Positions 18,371 to 26,781 of a stretch of DNA of 64,000 nt are shown one piece after another. The notes under the pieces were generated by a model, which saw only the letters and a program-made list of their open reading frames with translations, did no database searches and was not told the DNA's origin. Source of the stretch: Dichotomicrobium thermohalophilum (GTDB lineage Bacteria; Pseudomonadota; Alphaproteobacteria; Rhizobiales; Rhodomicrobiaceae); assembly GCF_003550175.1 (NCBI RefSeq), contig NZ_QXDF01000001.1:1450501-1514500 (forward strand). The letters run 5' to 3'. The translations under genes and the position numbers were made by a program. Numbering within the stretch: position 1 is the stretch's first letter; each line of letters opens with the position of its first letter.

Positions 18371-19494
18371 CCCTCCCTATCATTGTTCGCAGGCAGGTCG
18401 GGAGCGAAGAAGGTTAGTTCGTACGGGGTATTCCCAAGAGCGACCTGTTCGCCTTCAAAGACCCACCGCGAGCCTTGCGATTCGTCCACATTATACAGTT
18501 TCAGACCGGCCGGCTTGCTGCCTGTGTTGTGGCATTCGACATGGCCAAGTGCTTCGTCGAAAATCCATTCGGCGCTAAAGTCTCCGGGCATGCCGGTTGT
18601 GGGCGCCCTGTTTTGCCAATCATATGAAACCGTGCCGGTTTCCAATAACTTCAGCAAGATGCCAGGCCACTGATAGTATAACGTGAAGGACCGCGTTTCT
18701 CCTGGTTGAAGAAGTGGAAGAAAGTAGATCACGAACTGCTTTTTGAGCCCCTCGTCCACAATCGTGATATATTGAACGCTTGTGTCGTCATCCAGCGCCG
18801 CGACCGAAAAATTCAGATCAGCTACCTCCTCGAGTGGTTTACTGTACTGGTCGCCCGCGGCATAGAATGTCCACAAGAAACCTTCTTTGTCATCTGCCTT
18901 AACGGTGATTTCTTTGTGGACCTCCAGGTCGCCATTCGCGTTGACCCGGTATACGCCCTTCACCGATGAATAATTGAGTCGCGGCCGGTTATCCCCATAG
19001 ATCTGGTTATGGACCGTCCTGAGGATTATCATGTCGTTTTTTAATTTCTGACGGAGCTGCCTTATCTGCTCGTTCTTCTCCTCCAGGATAGCTTCGTCAA
19101 CGATAGCCAAGTGGTCTCGGCTGTTCTGTCCCATTGGGGTGGTGCGAAACGTATGACGGATAAGAAAGACGACCGTAAAGCCTGCAAAAAGCAGCACGAA
19201 GACAATGGTTCGCGCCACATTCTTATTCACCGTGTAGCCGATGGGCTCCGACATAGGGCCATCGCGATAGGGGACAATGTATTCCGATATGAAGCCCTGC
19301 AGCCCCTCGGCCATGTCGTCGAAAGAGGTGTAGACGGGGATCAGGACAACACCGAGGAAAATGGCGAACTGGACAAAGTCCTTGTAGAAATTTGACGGCG
19401 TCGGTGGCGGTGGCAGCCCGTTTCTGTGGTTCTCCGGGCTGTCGGTCAGCGCATGGGAGTCGGGGGCTTCATCCCTTGGATCAAACTGGTCCAT
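18364..19494 (-). CDS. Unrecognised two-TM protein with coiled coil and C-terminal beta-rich domain
   Basis: The 376 residues were not recognised as a known family. Visible parts: an acidic, Pro-rich N-terminus (1-35), TM1 about 38-56, an acidic loop about 57-94, and TM2 about 95-113 followed by RHTFR. A predicted coiled coil lies at about 126-160 (many Glu/Gln/Arg/Leu), followed by a 210-residue domain rich in beta-prone alternation (YRVNANGDLEVHKEITVKA, SFTLYYQWPGIL, HVECHNTGSKPAGLKLYN). By the positive-inside rule the large domain would be cytoplasmic. GAGGGGAT lies 9 bases before the ATG. Codon use is less GC-biased than neighbours, and it stands alone, consistent with recent acquisition. 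Confidence 0.75.
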   Translation of the reverse strand: MDQFDPRDEAPDSHALTDSPENHRNGLPPPPTPSNFYKDFVQFAIFLGVVLIPVYTSFDDMAEGLQGFISEYIVPYRDGPMSEPIGYTVNKNVARTIVFVLLFAGFTVVFLIRHTFRTTPMGQNSRDHLAIVDEAILEEKNEQIRQLRQKLKNDMIILRTVHNQIYGDNRPRLNYSSVKGVYRVNANGDLEVHKEITVKADDKEGFLWTFYAAGDQYSKPLEEVADLNFSVAALDDDTSVQYITIVDEGLKKQFVIYFLPLLQPGETRSFTLYYQWPGILLKLLETGTVSYDWQNRAPTTGMPGDFSAEWIFDEALGHVECHNTGSKPAGLKLYNVDESQGSRWVFEGEQVALGNTPYELTFFAPDLPANNDREGR

Positions 19495-19864
19495 CGCAAA
19501 TTTATCCCCTCAACAAAGGAGATGAGCAGACTCATCCCAACTGACGACATAAATTTTCGGTCTGGGGTTGAAGAAACAGCACTTGATAGCTGACGACTCA
19601 GGCTAAACGACTGCCCTCGCCGTAAAAATTTTGCGGGTAATGACGTCCCGTCGAAGCGTTTGACATCCAACGCAGCTTGAAGACGGCCGGACCAAGCGAT
19701 CGAAAGCGGTTGCAATACCCTTTTCATTTTAAACAACTCTAGCACAATTCTAAAGTATTCGCCAGCCCGGCCGCGCGCGGCCAAATCCCACGCATTTTCC
19801 GCCTCTTGCGGCTCGGCCCGCTCTTGCCGTATCCAAGGAAGCCGCAACAAAGAGGATAGAAAAA
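19495..19864. other. AT-rich intergenic gap, no gene recognised
   Basis: This 370-base divergent gap must contain the promoters of the unknown minus-strand gene and of the quinone reductase. It holds AT-rich patches (for example around 19720-19755) and a GGCCGCGCGCGGCC palindrome near 19768-19781. I see no supportable gene, tRNA or convincing promoter. The AGAGGA before 19865 is the ribosome-binding site of the next gene. Confidence 0.5.
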
Positions 19865-20842
19865 ATGCCCCACGCCATTCGCGTTCATAACTACGGCGGC
19901 CCTGAGGAGATGCGCTGGGAGAGCGTCGAGGTTCCGGCGCCCGGTCCGGGTGAGGTGACACTGCGCCACAAGGCCGTCGGCCTCAACTATATCGACGTTT
20001 ATCATCGCACCGGCCTGTATCCGCAGCCGAGCTTGCCCTTCACGCTCGGTACCGAGGGCGCCGGCGAGGTCACTGCAGTGGGCGAGGGGGTGAACGGACT
20101 CTCGGTGGGTGACCGCGTGGCCTATGCGGGACCGATTGGCTCCTATTCGGAAGAGCGCAGCATTCCCGCCGATCGCGTGGTCAAGCTGCCCGCAGAGATC
20201 GATTTTCAGACCGCCGCGGCGATGATGCTGCAGGGCATGACCGTACGCTATCTGCTGCGCAAGACCTATGAGGTCGGACCGGAGACGGTCATGCTGTTTC
20301 ACGCGGCCGCTGGCGGCGTCGGGTTGATCGCCTGTCAGTGGGCGTCGGCGCTGGGCGCGACGATTATCGGCACCGTTGGCTCAGCCGAGAAGGGCGCACT
20401 CGCCCGCGCGCATGGCTGCACACACGTCATCAATTACCGCGAGGAAGACTTTGTCGAGCGCGTGCGCGAAATCACCGGCGGCGCGCTGTGCGATGTGGTC
20501 TACGATTCGGTCGGCAAGGACACCTATCCCGCTTCGCTCGACTGCCTGAAGCCCCGCGGTCTGTGGGTGAGCTTCGGCAACGCCTCGGGCAAGGTCCCGC
20601 CGGTCGATATCGGCATGCTCGCCGCGAAAGGCTCGCTCTTCCTGACGCGCCCGTCGCTTGCGGCCTACATCGCCACGCGCGCAGAACTGGAGGAAACAGC
20701 GACCGATCTGTTCAACATGGTCACCACGGGCAAGGTCAAGATCAACATCAACCAGACCTATCCATTGAGTGAGGCGGCCCAGGCGCATCGCGACCTCGAA
20801 GCGCGCAAGACAACCGGATCGACCATCTTTCTCGTCGACTAG
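19865..20842 (+). CDS. qor: NADPH:quinone reductase, zinc-independent MDR family
   Basis: The 325-residue protein has the GroES-like N-terminal half (VGLNYIDVYHRTGLYP, PFTLGTEGAGEV) and a Rossmann NADPH-binding half with AAAGGVGLIACQWASALGA. It ends SEAAQAHRDLEARKTTGSTIF, the conserved QOR tail. Zinc-ligand cysteines of alcohol dehydrogenases are absent, as expected for quinone oxidoreductases. It would reduce small quinones with NADPH one electron at a time. First of four same-strand genes; the glycosyltransferase begins 4-21 bases after its stop. Confidence 0.93.
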   Translation: MPHAIRVHNYGGPEEMRWESVEVPAPGPGEVTLRHKAVGLNYIDVYHRTGLYPQPSLPFTLGTEGAGEVTAVGEGVNGLSVGDRVAYAGPIGSYSEERSIPADRVVKLPAEIDFQTAAAMMLQGMTVRYLLRKTYEVGPETVMLFHAAAGGVGLIACQWASALGATIIGTVGSAEKGALARAHGCTHVINYREEDFVERVREITGGALCDVVYDSVGKDTYPASLDCLKPRGLWVSFGNASGKVPPVDIGMLAAKGSLFLTRPSLAAYIATRAELEETATDLFNMVTTGKVKININQTYPLSEAAQAHRDLEARKTTGSTIFLVD

Positions 20843-20845
20843 CCG

Positions 20846-22417
20846 TTGGCACCGGGGGCACAGGTGCTGGACCAAACGCGACCGGCCGAGGCCCGAGCAG
20901 GCAAGGGCGGCACGGCGCTTTACAGCCTCGGCGGTATTCTCACGGCTGCCGGCCTCTACGCCCTTGTGCATGTCACTGCGCGCCTGATCGCCTCGCTCAA
21001 CCTGGGCGAGGATGCCCCCGTCACGGAGATCTTCGTTCAGCAGCTTCAGCTCGGTTATCTGTCAGACAGGCCGCCGCTTTATGACTGGCTCATCTGGACC
21101 GTGCAGCAGGTCACGGGGCCGGGCGTCGTCGCCTACCAACTGCTGAAATATGCGCTGCTGGTCGTGACGTGTGGCTTCCTGTTTCTGGCCGCGCGCCGCG
21201 TGATGGCCGGCGACAATCTCTGGGCGTTCCTGACGGCAGAGTCGCTCGCCCTCATCTACCAGATTAGCTGGCGTTTCCACGAGGGCTTCACCTATCAGGT
21301 CGGCGCGATGGCGCTCGTGGCGCTCACGTTCTGGGCATTCCTTCGGGCGGTGGACGCGGCGCGCTGGCGTGACTTCGCGCTGCTCGGTCTGTTTGCCGGG
21401 CTGGGGCTGCTGTGTTCGCAGGAATACTGGGTTTTTCTCGCAGTCCTCGTCGTCGCCGCGCTGCTTCAGCCTGCTCTGCGTGCGCGTCTTGTAGGGCCGG
21501 GCGGTGCGCTGGCCGGGGCGATCGCGGTTGCGCTATTCGCGCCGCATCTGGTCTGGCTGCTGACTGAGCCGGGGCGTGAGGCGGCGGCGCTGCCCGATTG
21601 GCAGCTCCCGGACGCCACGAACTGGGGCGAGGTGGGGCAGGGCATCCGCCGGGCCTTCACCGAGCCGCTCATGTATCTCGCGCCGCTGATGTTCATCTAT
21701 CCGCTGATGTTCCCGCGCATGACGCGGCAGACGCTGCGCGAAGCGCGCCTTCGGCCTGCTGCGAATGCGCCCGACTTCGAGCAACTCATTCTTCACATGA
21801 CGCTGTTGAGCGTCGCCGCGCTGGTCTTCGGCGCGCTGGCCGCCGGCATCTGGACCTACCCCACCCATGCGCTCATGCCGCTGTTCCTGCTCACGACCAT
21901 CTGGCTTGCTGCCAGGGCGCGCCGCGCGGTCCGCACCAGCGGGGAGATTCGCCGCTTCGTCTGGCTCGCGGTTGTCATCACACTGGTCGCGCTCGGCGGG
22001 CGGTTGGCGAACATGTATGTGCTGGAGCCGGTCTGCTCGATTTGCCGCTGGGGTGAGCCTTACAGCGACCTCGCGCGCGAAATCGCCCGGCAAACGCCCA
22101 CCGGGGCCGATATTTTCGTGATTGACGACGAACTCGGCGGGAATCTGCGTCGCTTTTTCCCGGACCGGCGCATCGTCTGGGCCGGGCAACCGCCTTTCAG
22201 CGCGGAGCGCGCCAGCCGAGCTCGTGTCCTATTATGGGATCACCGTGAAGGTGATCGCGCGGTGCTTCGGTCGCTTCGCGGTGAAATCGCCGCACTTGGC
22301 CCGGAGCCGATCATGCGGGCAAAAACGATCAAGATCCCCTGGACGGGCCATCTCTGGAAGCCGGACGGCTATCGCCATTCCACCTGGCGGTTTACGGTTT
22401 TGTCACCCAAGGGGTAA
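20846..22417 (+). CDS. GT39/PMT-2-like membrane glycosyltransferase
   Basis: A 523-residue polytopic membrane protein with about ten hydrophobic segments. The first periplasmic loop carries GEDAPVTEIFVQQLQLGYLSDRPPLYDW, matching the acidic-residue loop and the PPLY motif of undecaprenyl/dolichyl-phosphate-dependent GT-C transferases (ArnT/PMT-2 group). The last 100 residues form a soluble periplasmic domain. The acceptor, perhaps lipid A or another envelope glycan, cannot be told. The TTG at 20846 has no ribosome site, while the GTG at 20864 has GGGGG 5 bases upstream, so the protein may be 517 residues. Not linked to an obvious polysaccharide cluster. Confidence 0.82.
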   Translation: MAPGAQVLDQTRPAEARAGKGGTALYSLGGILTAAGLYALVHVTARLIASLNLGEDAPVTEIFVQQLQLGYLSDRPPLYDWLIWTVQQVTGPGVVAYQLLKYALLVVTCGFLFLAARRVMAGDNLWAFLTAESLALIYQISWRFHEGFTYQVGAMALVALTFWAFLRAVDAARWRDFALLGLFAGLGLLCSQEYWVFLAVLVVAALLQPALRARLVGPGGALAGAIAVALFAPHLVWLLTEPGREAAALPDWQLPDATNWGEVGQGIRRAFTEPLMYLAPLMFIYPLMFPRMTRQTLREARLRPAANAPDFEQLILHMTLLSVAALVFGALAAGIWTYPTHALMPLFLLTTIWLAARARRAVRTSGEIRRFVWLAVVITLVALGGRLANMYVLEPVCSICRWGEPYSDLAREIARQTPTGADIFVIDDELGGNLRRFFPDRRIVWAGQPPFSAERASRARVLLWDHREGDRAVLRSLRGEIAALGPEPIMRAKTIKIPWTGHLWKPDGYRHSTWRFTVLSPKG

Positions 22418-22555
22418 AAAGGCGCGCGGAGCCCCTGCGCCGTTTACTCTATCTTTCCGATAATCTGACAGCTTTGCGCACGTTTTACGGGTAGCGGGCG
22501 CATCCGTGTTCGCGGGACGCGCCCGAACGAGTTGGCGTAAGCGGAGTATTGCGCT

Positions 22556-22825
22556 ATGGCAAGACAGGACTGTGAACTCTATGGTGTTGATGGCGGGGGT
22601 AGCAACGCGCAGACGAGCGAAGCGTTTCTGCGCCTCGGCATTCAGTACGCGACTGGCAGCGGTGTGGACCCGGACCTGGTCGCCGCGCATAAATGGCTGA
22701 ACATCGCGGCCATCCGCGGCAACCCTGAGGCGCTGCGCCATCGCCGCGAGATCGCCGCGGAAATGACCAAAGCTGAGATCGACGAGGCCCTGCGGCAGGC
22801 CCGCGCCTGGCTCAATCCCCGCTAG
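22556..22825 (+). CDS. Small Sel1-repeat protein
   Basis: An 89-residue protein with a single Sel1-like helix pair: SEAFLRLGIQYATGSGVDPDLVAAHKWLNIAAIRGNPEALRHR. This is the short alphaproteobacterial Sel1 type, followed by a helical tail (AKMTKAEIDEAL-like EMTKAEIDEALRQARAWL). No signal peptide is seen, so it is probably cytoplasmic. Sel1 repeats mediate protein contacts; the partner is unknown. GCGGAG lies 9 bases before the ATG. The 138-base gap before it contains only a weak GC hairpin, and ghrA follows after 33 bases. Confidence 0.85.
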   Translation: MARQDCELYGVDGGGSNAQTSEAFLRLGIQYATGSGVDPDLVAAHKWLNIAAIRGNPEALRHRREIAAEMTKAEIDEALRQARAWLNPR

Positions 22826-22858
22826 GCGGTCCGCACGGCCCGCGCATTGGAGAACGCC

Positions 22859-23800
22859 TTGGCGATACTGCTTCTGATCTCCGACATGGACCCTGAGGAA
22901 TGGGACGAGGCGATTACGCGGCTCGCCCAGCAGCGCAGGGTGCGGGTTTGGCCTTATCTGGAGGATCCGGCGGAGATCGAATACGCCATCGTCTGGAAGC
23001 CGCCGCGCGGCGCGCTCCAGGGCTTCCCCAATCTGCGGGCGATATTCTCCATGGGCGCGGGCGTCGATCATCTGGTTGGCGATCCAGACCTGCCGGATGT
23101 GCCCATCGTTCGGTTCGTCGCCGATGACCTCACCGAGCAGATGAGCGAGTACGTGCTGCATCACGTGCTTCTGCATCACCGCCGACATCTCGAATATGCC
23201 GAACAGCAGGCGCGCAAGGTGTGGAATCCTCTGCCACAGCCAACCGCGCGGGAGGTGCGTGTGGGCGTCATGGGCTGTGGCGTGCTCGGCTCGGCCGCGG
23301 CGGCGAAGCTGGGGGCGATCGGCTTTCAGACGCGTGGCTGGAGCCGCACCCGCAAGGACATCCCCGGCGTGACGACCTATGCCGGCTCTGACGAATTCCT
23401 CACCTTTCTGGGTGGCACCGACATTCTCGTCTGCCTGCTGCCGCTGACGCCGCAGACACGTGGTCTGCTCGGTGGCAAGCTGATCGCGGCGATGGCGCCT
23501 GATGGCGCGCTGCCCGGCCGTGTCATCATCAATGCCGGGCGCGGCGGCCTGCAGAACGAGGCGGAAATCCTCGCAGCGCTGGAGGACGGCACGCTCTGGG
23601 CGGCCTCGCTGGACGTGTTCGAGACTGAACCGCTGCCCGAAAGCAGCCCGCTCTGGCGTCATCCCCGCGTGGTCGTCACGCCGCACAACGCGGCCGTTTC
23701 CCGACCGGAGCCGCTGTTCGACTACGTCCTGGACCAGATCCAAAGGTTCGAGCGCGGGGAGGGGCTGGATAACGTCGTGGATGTCCAGCGCGGCTACTGA
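22859..23800 (+). CDS. ghrA: Glyoxylate/hydroxypyruvate reductase A
   Basis: NAD(P)H-dependent 2-hydroxyacid dehydrogenase reducing glyoxylate and hydroxypyruvate. Signs: FPNLRAIFSMGAGVDHL, nucleotide-binding VGVMGCGVLGSAAAAKLGAIGF, catalytic Arg in INAGRGG, Glu in DVFETEPLP, and His in the segment PHNAAVSRP. The TTG at 22859 is preferred because GGAG is 6 bases upstream, giving 313 residues (family about 312). An in-frame TTG at 22847 would add four residues. Its 3' end overlaps the convergent NlpC gene by seven bases. Confidence 0.92.
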   Translation: MAILLLISDMDPEEWDEAITRLAQQRRVRVWPYLEDPAEIEYAIVWKPPRGALQGFPNLRAIFSMGAGVDHLVGDPDLPDVPIVRFVADDLTEQMSEYVLHHVLLHHRRHLEYAEQQARKVWNPLPQPTAREVRVGVMGCGVLGSAAAAKLGAIGFQTRGWSRTRKDIPGVTTYAGSDEFLTFLGGTDILVCLLPLTPQTRGLLGGKLIAAMAPDGALPGRVIINAGRGGLQNEAEILAALEDGTLWAASLDVFETEPLPESSPLWRHPRVVVTPHNAAVSRPEPLFDYVLDQIQRFERGEGLDNVVDVQRGY

Positions 23801-24711
23801 TCCGAACGGGCGTCGGGCAACTGAAGGACCGTTGTTTCTTCGGCAAGGCGCTTCACGCTGGTCGGCTTCCCCCAGCTCTGGCCGATGCGCTCGATGGCAT
23901 GGCGTACCGGCTCCATCACTGTTTCCATCTGATGCCCGCTCGCGTGGACGATCCAGTCACTGGACTGGGCAATCGCCACATGGCCCTTCCAGAAGATCAG
24001 GTCCCCGCGTTCCAGCCCACCCTTGAGCGTACCGTCGTCCTCGATGACGCCTTCGACCGTCTCACCGACCTCGGCCTCCTGCATATCGGTGTCTCGCGGA
24101 CATTCCACACCGGCAGCATGGAGCGAAAGCTGGACGAGCGCCGAGCAATCCAGTCCGAGGCTCGTCTTGCCGCCCCAGAGATAGGGGGTGCCGACCAGGC
24201 GCTCGGCCGCGCGCACGTAATCCTTCAGCTTGTCGCCCGCACCGACGCAGTGCTCGGCGAAGAGATAGCCGCCGCGCGCCAGGCTGAGGAAGCGACCCTC
24301 ACGGCCATCGGCGGCCACGCGCGCTCCGAAAGTCAGCATGTCGATCGGCGGCGTCTTGATGTCAGGCGACGGGTAGATGTAAGTCGCGCGCACACGCACG
24401 GCGTGGGTGGGCGAGAAGACATTGGATGACAGATGATCCGCCGGGATGTAGCCGACGTATCCGTCGCGCTTGAGTTGCCCCCAGGCCCAGCCATCCTTCG
24501 AGTCGTAAACCGTCACGGCCTCGCCATGCAGCGCCTCGGTCATCAGCGGCGCGCGGAATTTCGGAGCGCTGCGCAACGGCGCGCGGGCGGCGATCACCTG
24601 CTGCGTCACTCCGTCGACATAGCGCGGCGCCTGCACCTTCTCGCTCAGCGCGGAGGCGGCCATGTCCTCGCGGTAGGCATTGCGGCGTGGGTCGAGGCGT
24701 TCGCTGTTCAC
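23794..24711 (-). CDS. NlpC/P60 peptidase with SH3b domains
   Basis: A 305-residue cell-wall endopeptidase of the C40 family. Two SH3b-like domains occupy about 45-110 and 115-180 (LHGEAVTVYDSKDGWAWGQLKRDGYVGYIP). The catalytic domain follows, with Cys in LDCSALVQLSL, His in KGHVAIAQ, and a third polar residue expected near HASGH. It would cleave gamma-D-Glu-diaminopimelate links. The GTG at 24711 is chosen because it overlaps the stop of the upstream aminopeptidase in a GTGA arrangement. Longer open frame upstream is rejected. This NlpC/P60-leucyl aminopeptidase pair recurs in alphaproteobacteria. There is no clear signal peptide. Confidence 0.9.
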   Translation of the reverse strand: MNSERLDPRRNAYREDMAASALSEKVQAPRYVDGVTQQVIAARAPLRSAPKFRAPLMTEALHGEAVTVYDSKDGWAWGQLKRDGYVGYIPADHLSSNVFSPTHAVRVRATYIYPSPDIKTPPIDMLTFGARVAADGREGRFLSLARGGYLFAEHCVGAGDKLKDYVRAAERLVGTPYLWGGKTSLGLDCSALVQLSLHAAGVECPRDTDMQEAEVGETVEGVIEDDGTLKGGLERGDLIFWKGHVAIAQSSDWIVHASGHQMETVMEPVRHAIERIGQSWGKPTSVKRLAEETTVLQLPDARSDQ

Positions 24712-26135
24712 GGCTGATAAATCTCGCTCAGCATTTGGAAGGCGGCTCGGGCGCCTTGCGGTTCGCCGCCAGCGGGGCGGGCCGGCACGGCGCGCGGCGT
24801 CCAAGCATAGATGTCCATATGCAGGAACCGCGGCGTGTTCTTGACGAACCGCTTGAGAAACAGCGCCGCTGTGATCGAACCGGCAAACGGGCCGTTATAG
24901 ATATGGTTGACGTCGGCCACGCGGCTCTTCAGAAGCTGGTCATAGGGCTGCCAGAACGGCATCCGCCAGAGCGGGTCCGCCACGGCCATCGCCGTTTCGT
25001 GCAGATCGCGGGCCAGAGCCTCATCATCGGTGTAGAACGGCGGCAAATCGGCACCGAGGGCAACGCGGGCTGCGCCCGTGAGCGTGGCGAACGTCAGGAG
25101 ATGGTCCGGTTTTTCCTCGTCCGCAAGAGCCAGCGCATCGGCCAGCACTAGACGGCCTTCAGCGTCGGTATTGGCAATCTCGACCGTCGTGCCGTTGCGC
25201 GCGCGCAGGATGTCACCGGGCCGAAAGGCGGAGGCCGAGATGTTGTTGTCCGCCGCCGGGATCAGCAGGCGCAGGCGCACCGGCAGATTTGCCATCATGA
25301 TCATCGCTGCCAGCGACAGCGCTGAGGCGGCACCGCCCATGTCCTTCTTCATCAGGCCCATGGCGCTGGCCGGCTTGATGTTGAGCCCGCCAGTGTCGAA
25401 GCAGATGCCTTTCCCGACGATCGTCACTTTCGGCGCGGACTTGTCGCCCCAGGTCAGGTCAATCAGGCGCGGCGCGCGGTCGCTTGCGCGGCCCACGGCA
25501 TAAATCATCGGGAAATTCTCGGCCTCGAGCCGCGAGCCTTCGATGACGTGAATGTCCGCGCCAAATTCGTTTGCCAGACCGCGCGCCGTGCTCTCCAGTT
25601 CGCCCGGGCCAAGTTCATTGGCTGGGTAATTAATGAGTTCGCGGCCCAGCCATACGGCGGATGCAATGTTGAGCACGCGCTCGCGGTCGACGCCCTCGGG
25701 CAGCACAAGGCGGCGGGGCGCGCGCTTGGCCTCCGCCGTGGTGCGGAATGCCGTGAATTCATATGCGCCAAGTGCCCAGGCGACCGCAGCGAGTTCGGGA
25801 TTGGGCGGCGGCGCGGCAAAGCGATAGGTGCCCGCGGGGACGGTTGTCGGCAGAATCCCCGGCGTTAGTGCGCGAAAAGGCGCGTTCTCCTCGCGGCCCA
25901 GCCCGACGACGGCCCCGTCCAGCCTCTCCTCGCCGGGCAGAAGCGCCGTGTTGCCCCCGCGCGCCTTCCAGTCGATGGTGCGCAGCCACGCTTTTGCCCG
26001 CTCCGGCAAGCCCGGCAGGTCGATCTTGTCAGCGTTGTCGCTGGTCGGCCAAACCGGGATGGCATCTTCGGCCGCGCCCGGCTCAAGAATCAGCCCGCCC
26101 AGCTCATCCCGGAAGTCGCGCAAGGATACGGTCAT
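24708..26135 (-). CDS. M17 leucyl aminopeptidase family protein
   Basis: A 475-residue two-zinc aminopeptidase. The catalytic half shows the metal/substrate motif VGKGICFDTGGLNIKP and the signature NTDAEGRLVLADAL; the N-terminal half is the usual variable macro-like domain. It lacks nothing obvious for activity. It removes N-terminal residues from peptides and may process peptides released by the NlpC/P60 enzyme that shares its operon (inference from the four-base overlap). Classical PepA also binds DNA; this short-N-terminal subtype is not known to do so. Divergent from the PepSY gene across a 294-base gap. Confidence 0.92.
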   Translation of the reverse strand: MTVSLRDFRDELGGLILEPGAAEDAIPVWPTSDNADKIDLPGLPERAKAWLRTIDWKARGGNTALLPGEERLDGAVVGLGREENAPFRALTPGILPTTVPAGTYRFAAPPPNPELAAVAWALGAYEFTAFRTTAEAKRAPRRLVLPEGVDRERVLNIASAVWLGRELINYPANELGPGELESTARGLANEFGADIHVIEGSRLEAENFPMIYAVGRASDRAPRLIDLTWGDKSAPKVTIVGKGICFDTGGLNIKPASAMGLMKKDMGGAASALSLAAMIMMANLPVRLRLLIPAADNNISASAFRPGDILRARNGTTVEIANTDAEGRLVLADALALADEEKPDHLLTFATLTGAARVALGADLPPFYTDDEALARDLHETAMAVADPLWRMPFWQPYDQLLKSRVADVNHIYNGPFAGSITAALFLKRFVKNTPRFLHMDIYAWTPRAVPARPAGGEPQGARAAFQMLSEIYQP

Positions 26136-26429
26136 TCACAATCCAACTGGCTTGAGGTTTTTTGGCGAACAGTGAGGAGCAGCGCCTGAACCGGGCCTGA
26201 ACACCCTGACCGTGTAAGATAGCGCCGGACTCGCGCGCCGCCAATGCCCGCGGCCGATGTTTCCTCAGCGCGGTGCAACGGCCGCCGAGCCTGTCGCGTT
26301 GCGTAAGCAGACGCTTATGCGCGGGGGGCCTAAGCATTGCGCCAATGGCTTTTCAGCGCCCTTAGCCTCCAGATCGCGGTGTGAGCGCATCTTCGGCTGC
26401 GCGGGAACAAATAACTTGGAGGTTAGGAA
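26136..26429. promoter_or_regulatory. Divergent gap with an imperfect inverted repeat
   Basis: The 294-base gap between the aminopeptidase and the PepSY gene contains no gene I can support. Around 26303-26322, GCGTAAG and CTTATGC form an imperfect inverted repeat (one mismatch), and a related CCTAAGC follows near 26330. These may be operator elements for the PepSY-cytochrome-LuxR unit. The ribosome-binding site GGAGG (26419-26423) precedes the ATG at 26430. Confidence 0.3.
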
Positions 26430-26781
26430 ATGAGACGACTTATCGGCGCAACGTCCGTGGTCTTGGTGCTTGGGACGAATCCGTTGCTGGCAGCCGAGCC
26501 TGAATTCGGCGCCAGACTCGGGACGAGCGCAGAAGCGATTTCGGATGCGCTTGGCGAAAGCGGCCTATGAAATGACGAAATATGAGCGGAAGCGCGGCCG
26601 GATCGAGGTCTATGCGCGTAAAGGTGAGTTCACTGTCGAGGTCAAGATCGACGCGCGTAGCGGCGAGGTCTATGAGGTCGAGCAGAAGTACAGCCGGCGC
26701 GACGACGATGGCCGCTATGACGACGATGGCTATCGTCGGGGTTATGATGATGACGACGGTCAAGGCAGGGACCACAGCTAA
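26430..26781 (+). pseudogene. Secreted PepSY-like protein interrupted by a frameshift
   Basis: Starting at the ATG at 26430 (ribosome site GGAGG 6 bases upstream), the first frame encodes a signal peptide (MRRLIGATSVVLVLG, then PLLAAEP) and a helix AISDALGESG, then stops at TGA 26568-26570. The next frame continues at once with YEMTKYERKRG, IEVYARKGEFTVEVKID and SGEVYEVEQKY: the beta hairpins of a PepSY-type domain, plus an Asp/Arg-rich tail. Removing one C of the CC at 26564-26565 would join both into a 116-residue periplasmic protein of normal layout. Its last codon overlaps the cytochrome b start (TAATG). Causes could be a true mutation, a sequencing error or +1 frameshifting. Confidence 0.75.

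Noticed and set aside
26560-26571. Programmed +1 frameshift like prfB at CTA-TGA
   Set aside because: The layout is suggestive, but no Shine-Dalgarno-like stimulator lies just upstream, so a plain indel or sequencing error is likelier. Kept only as an alternative.
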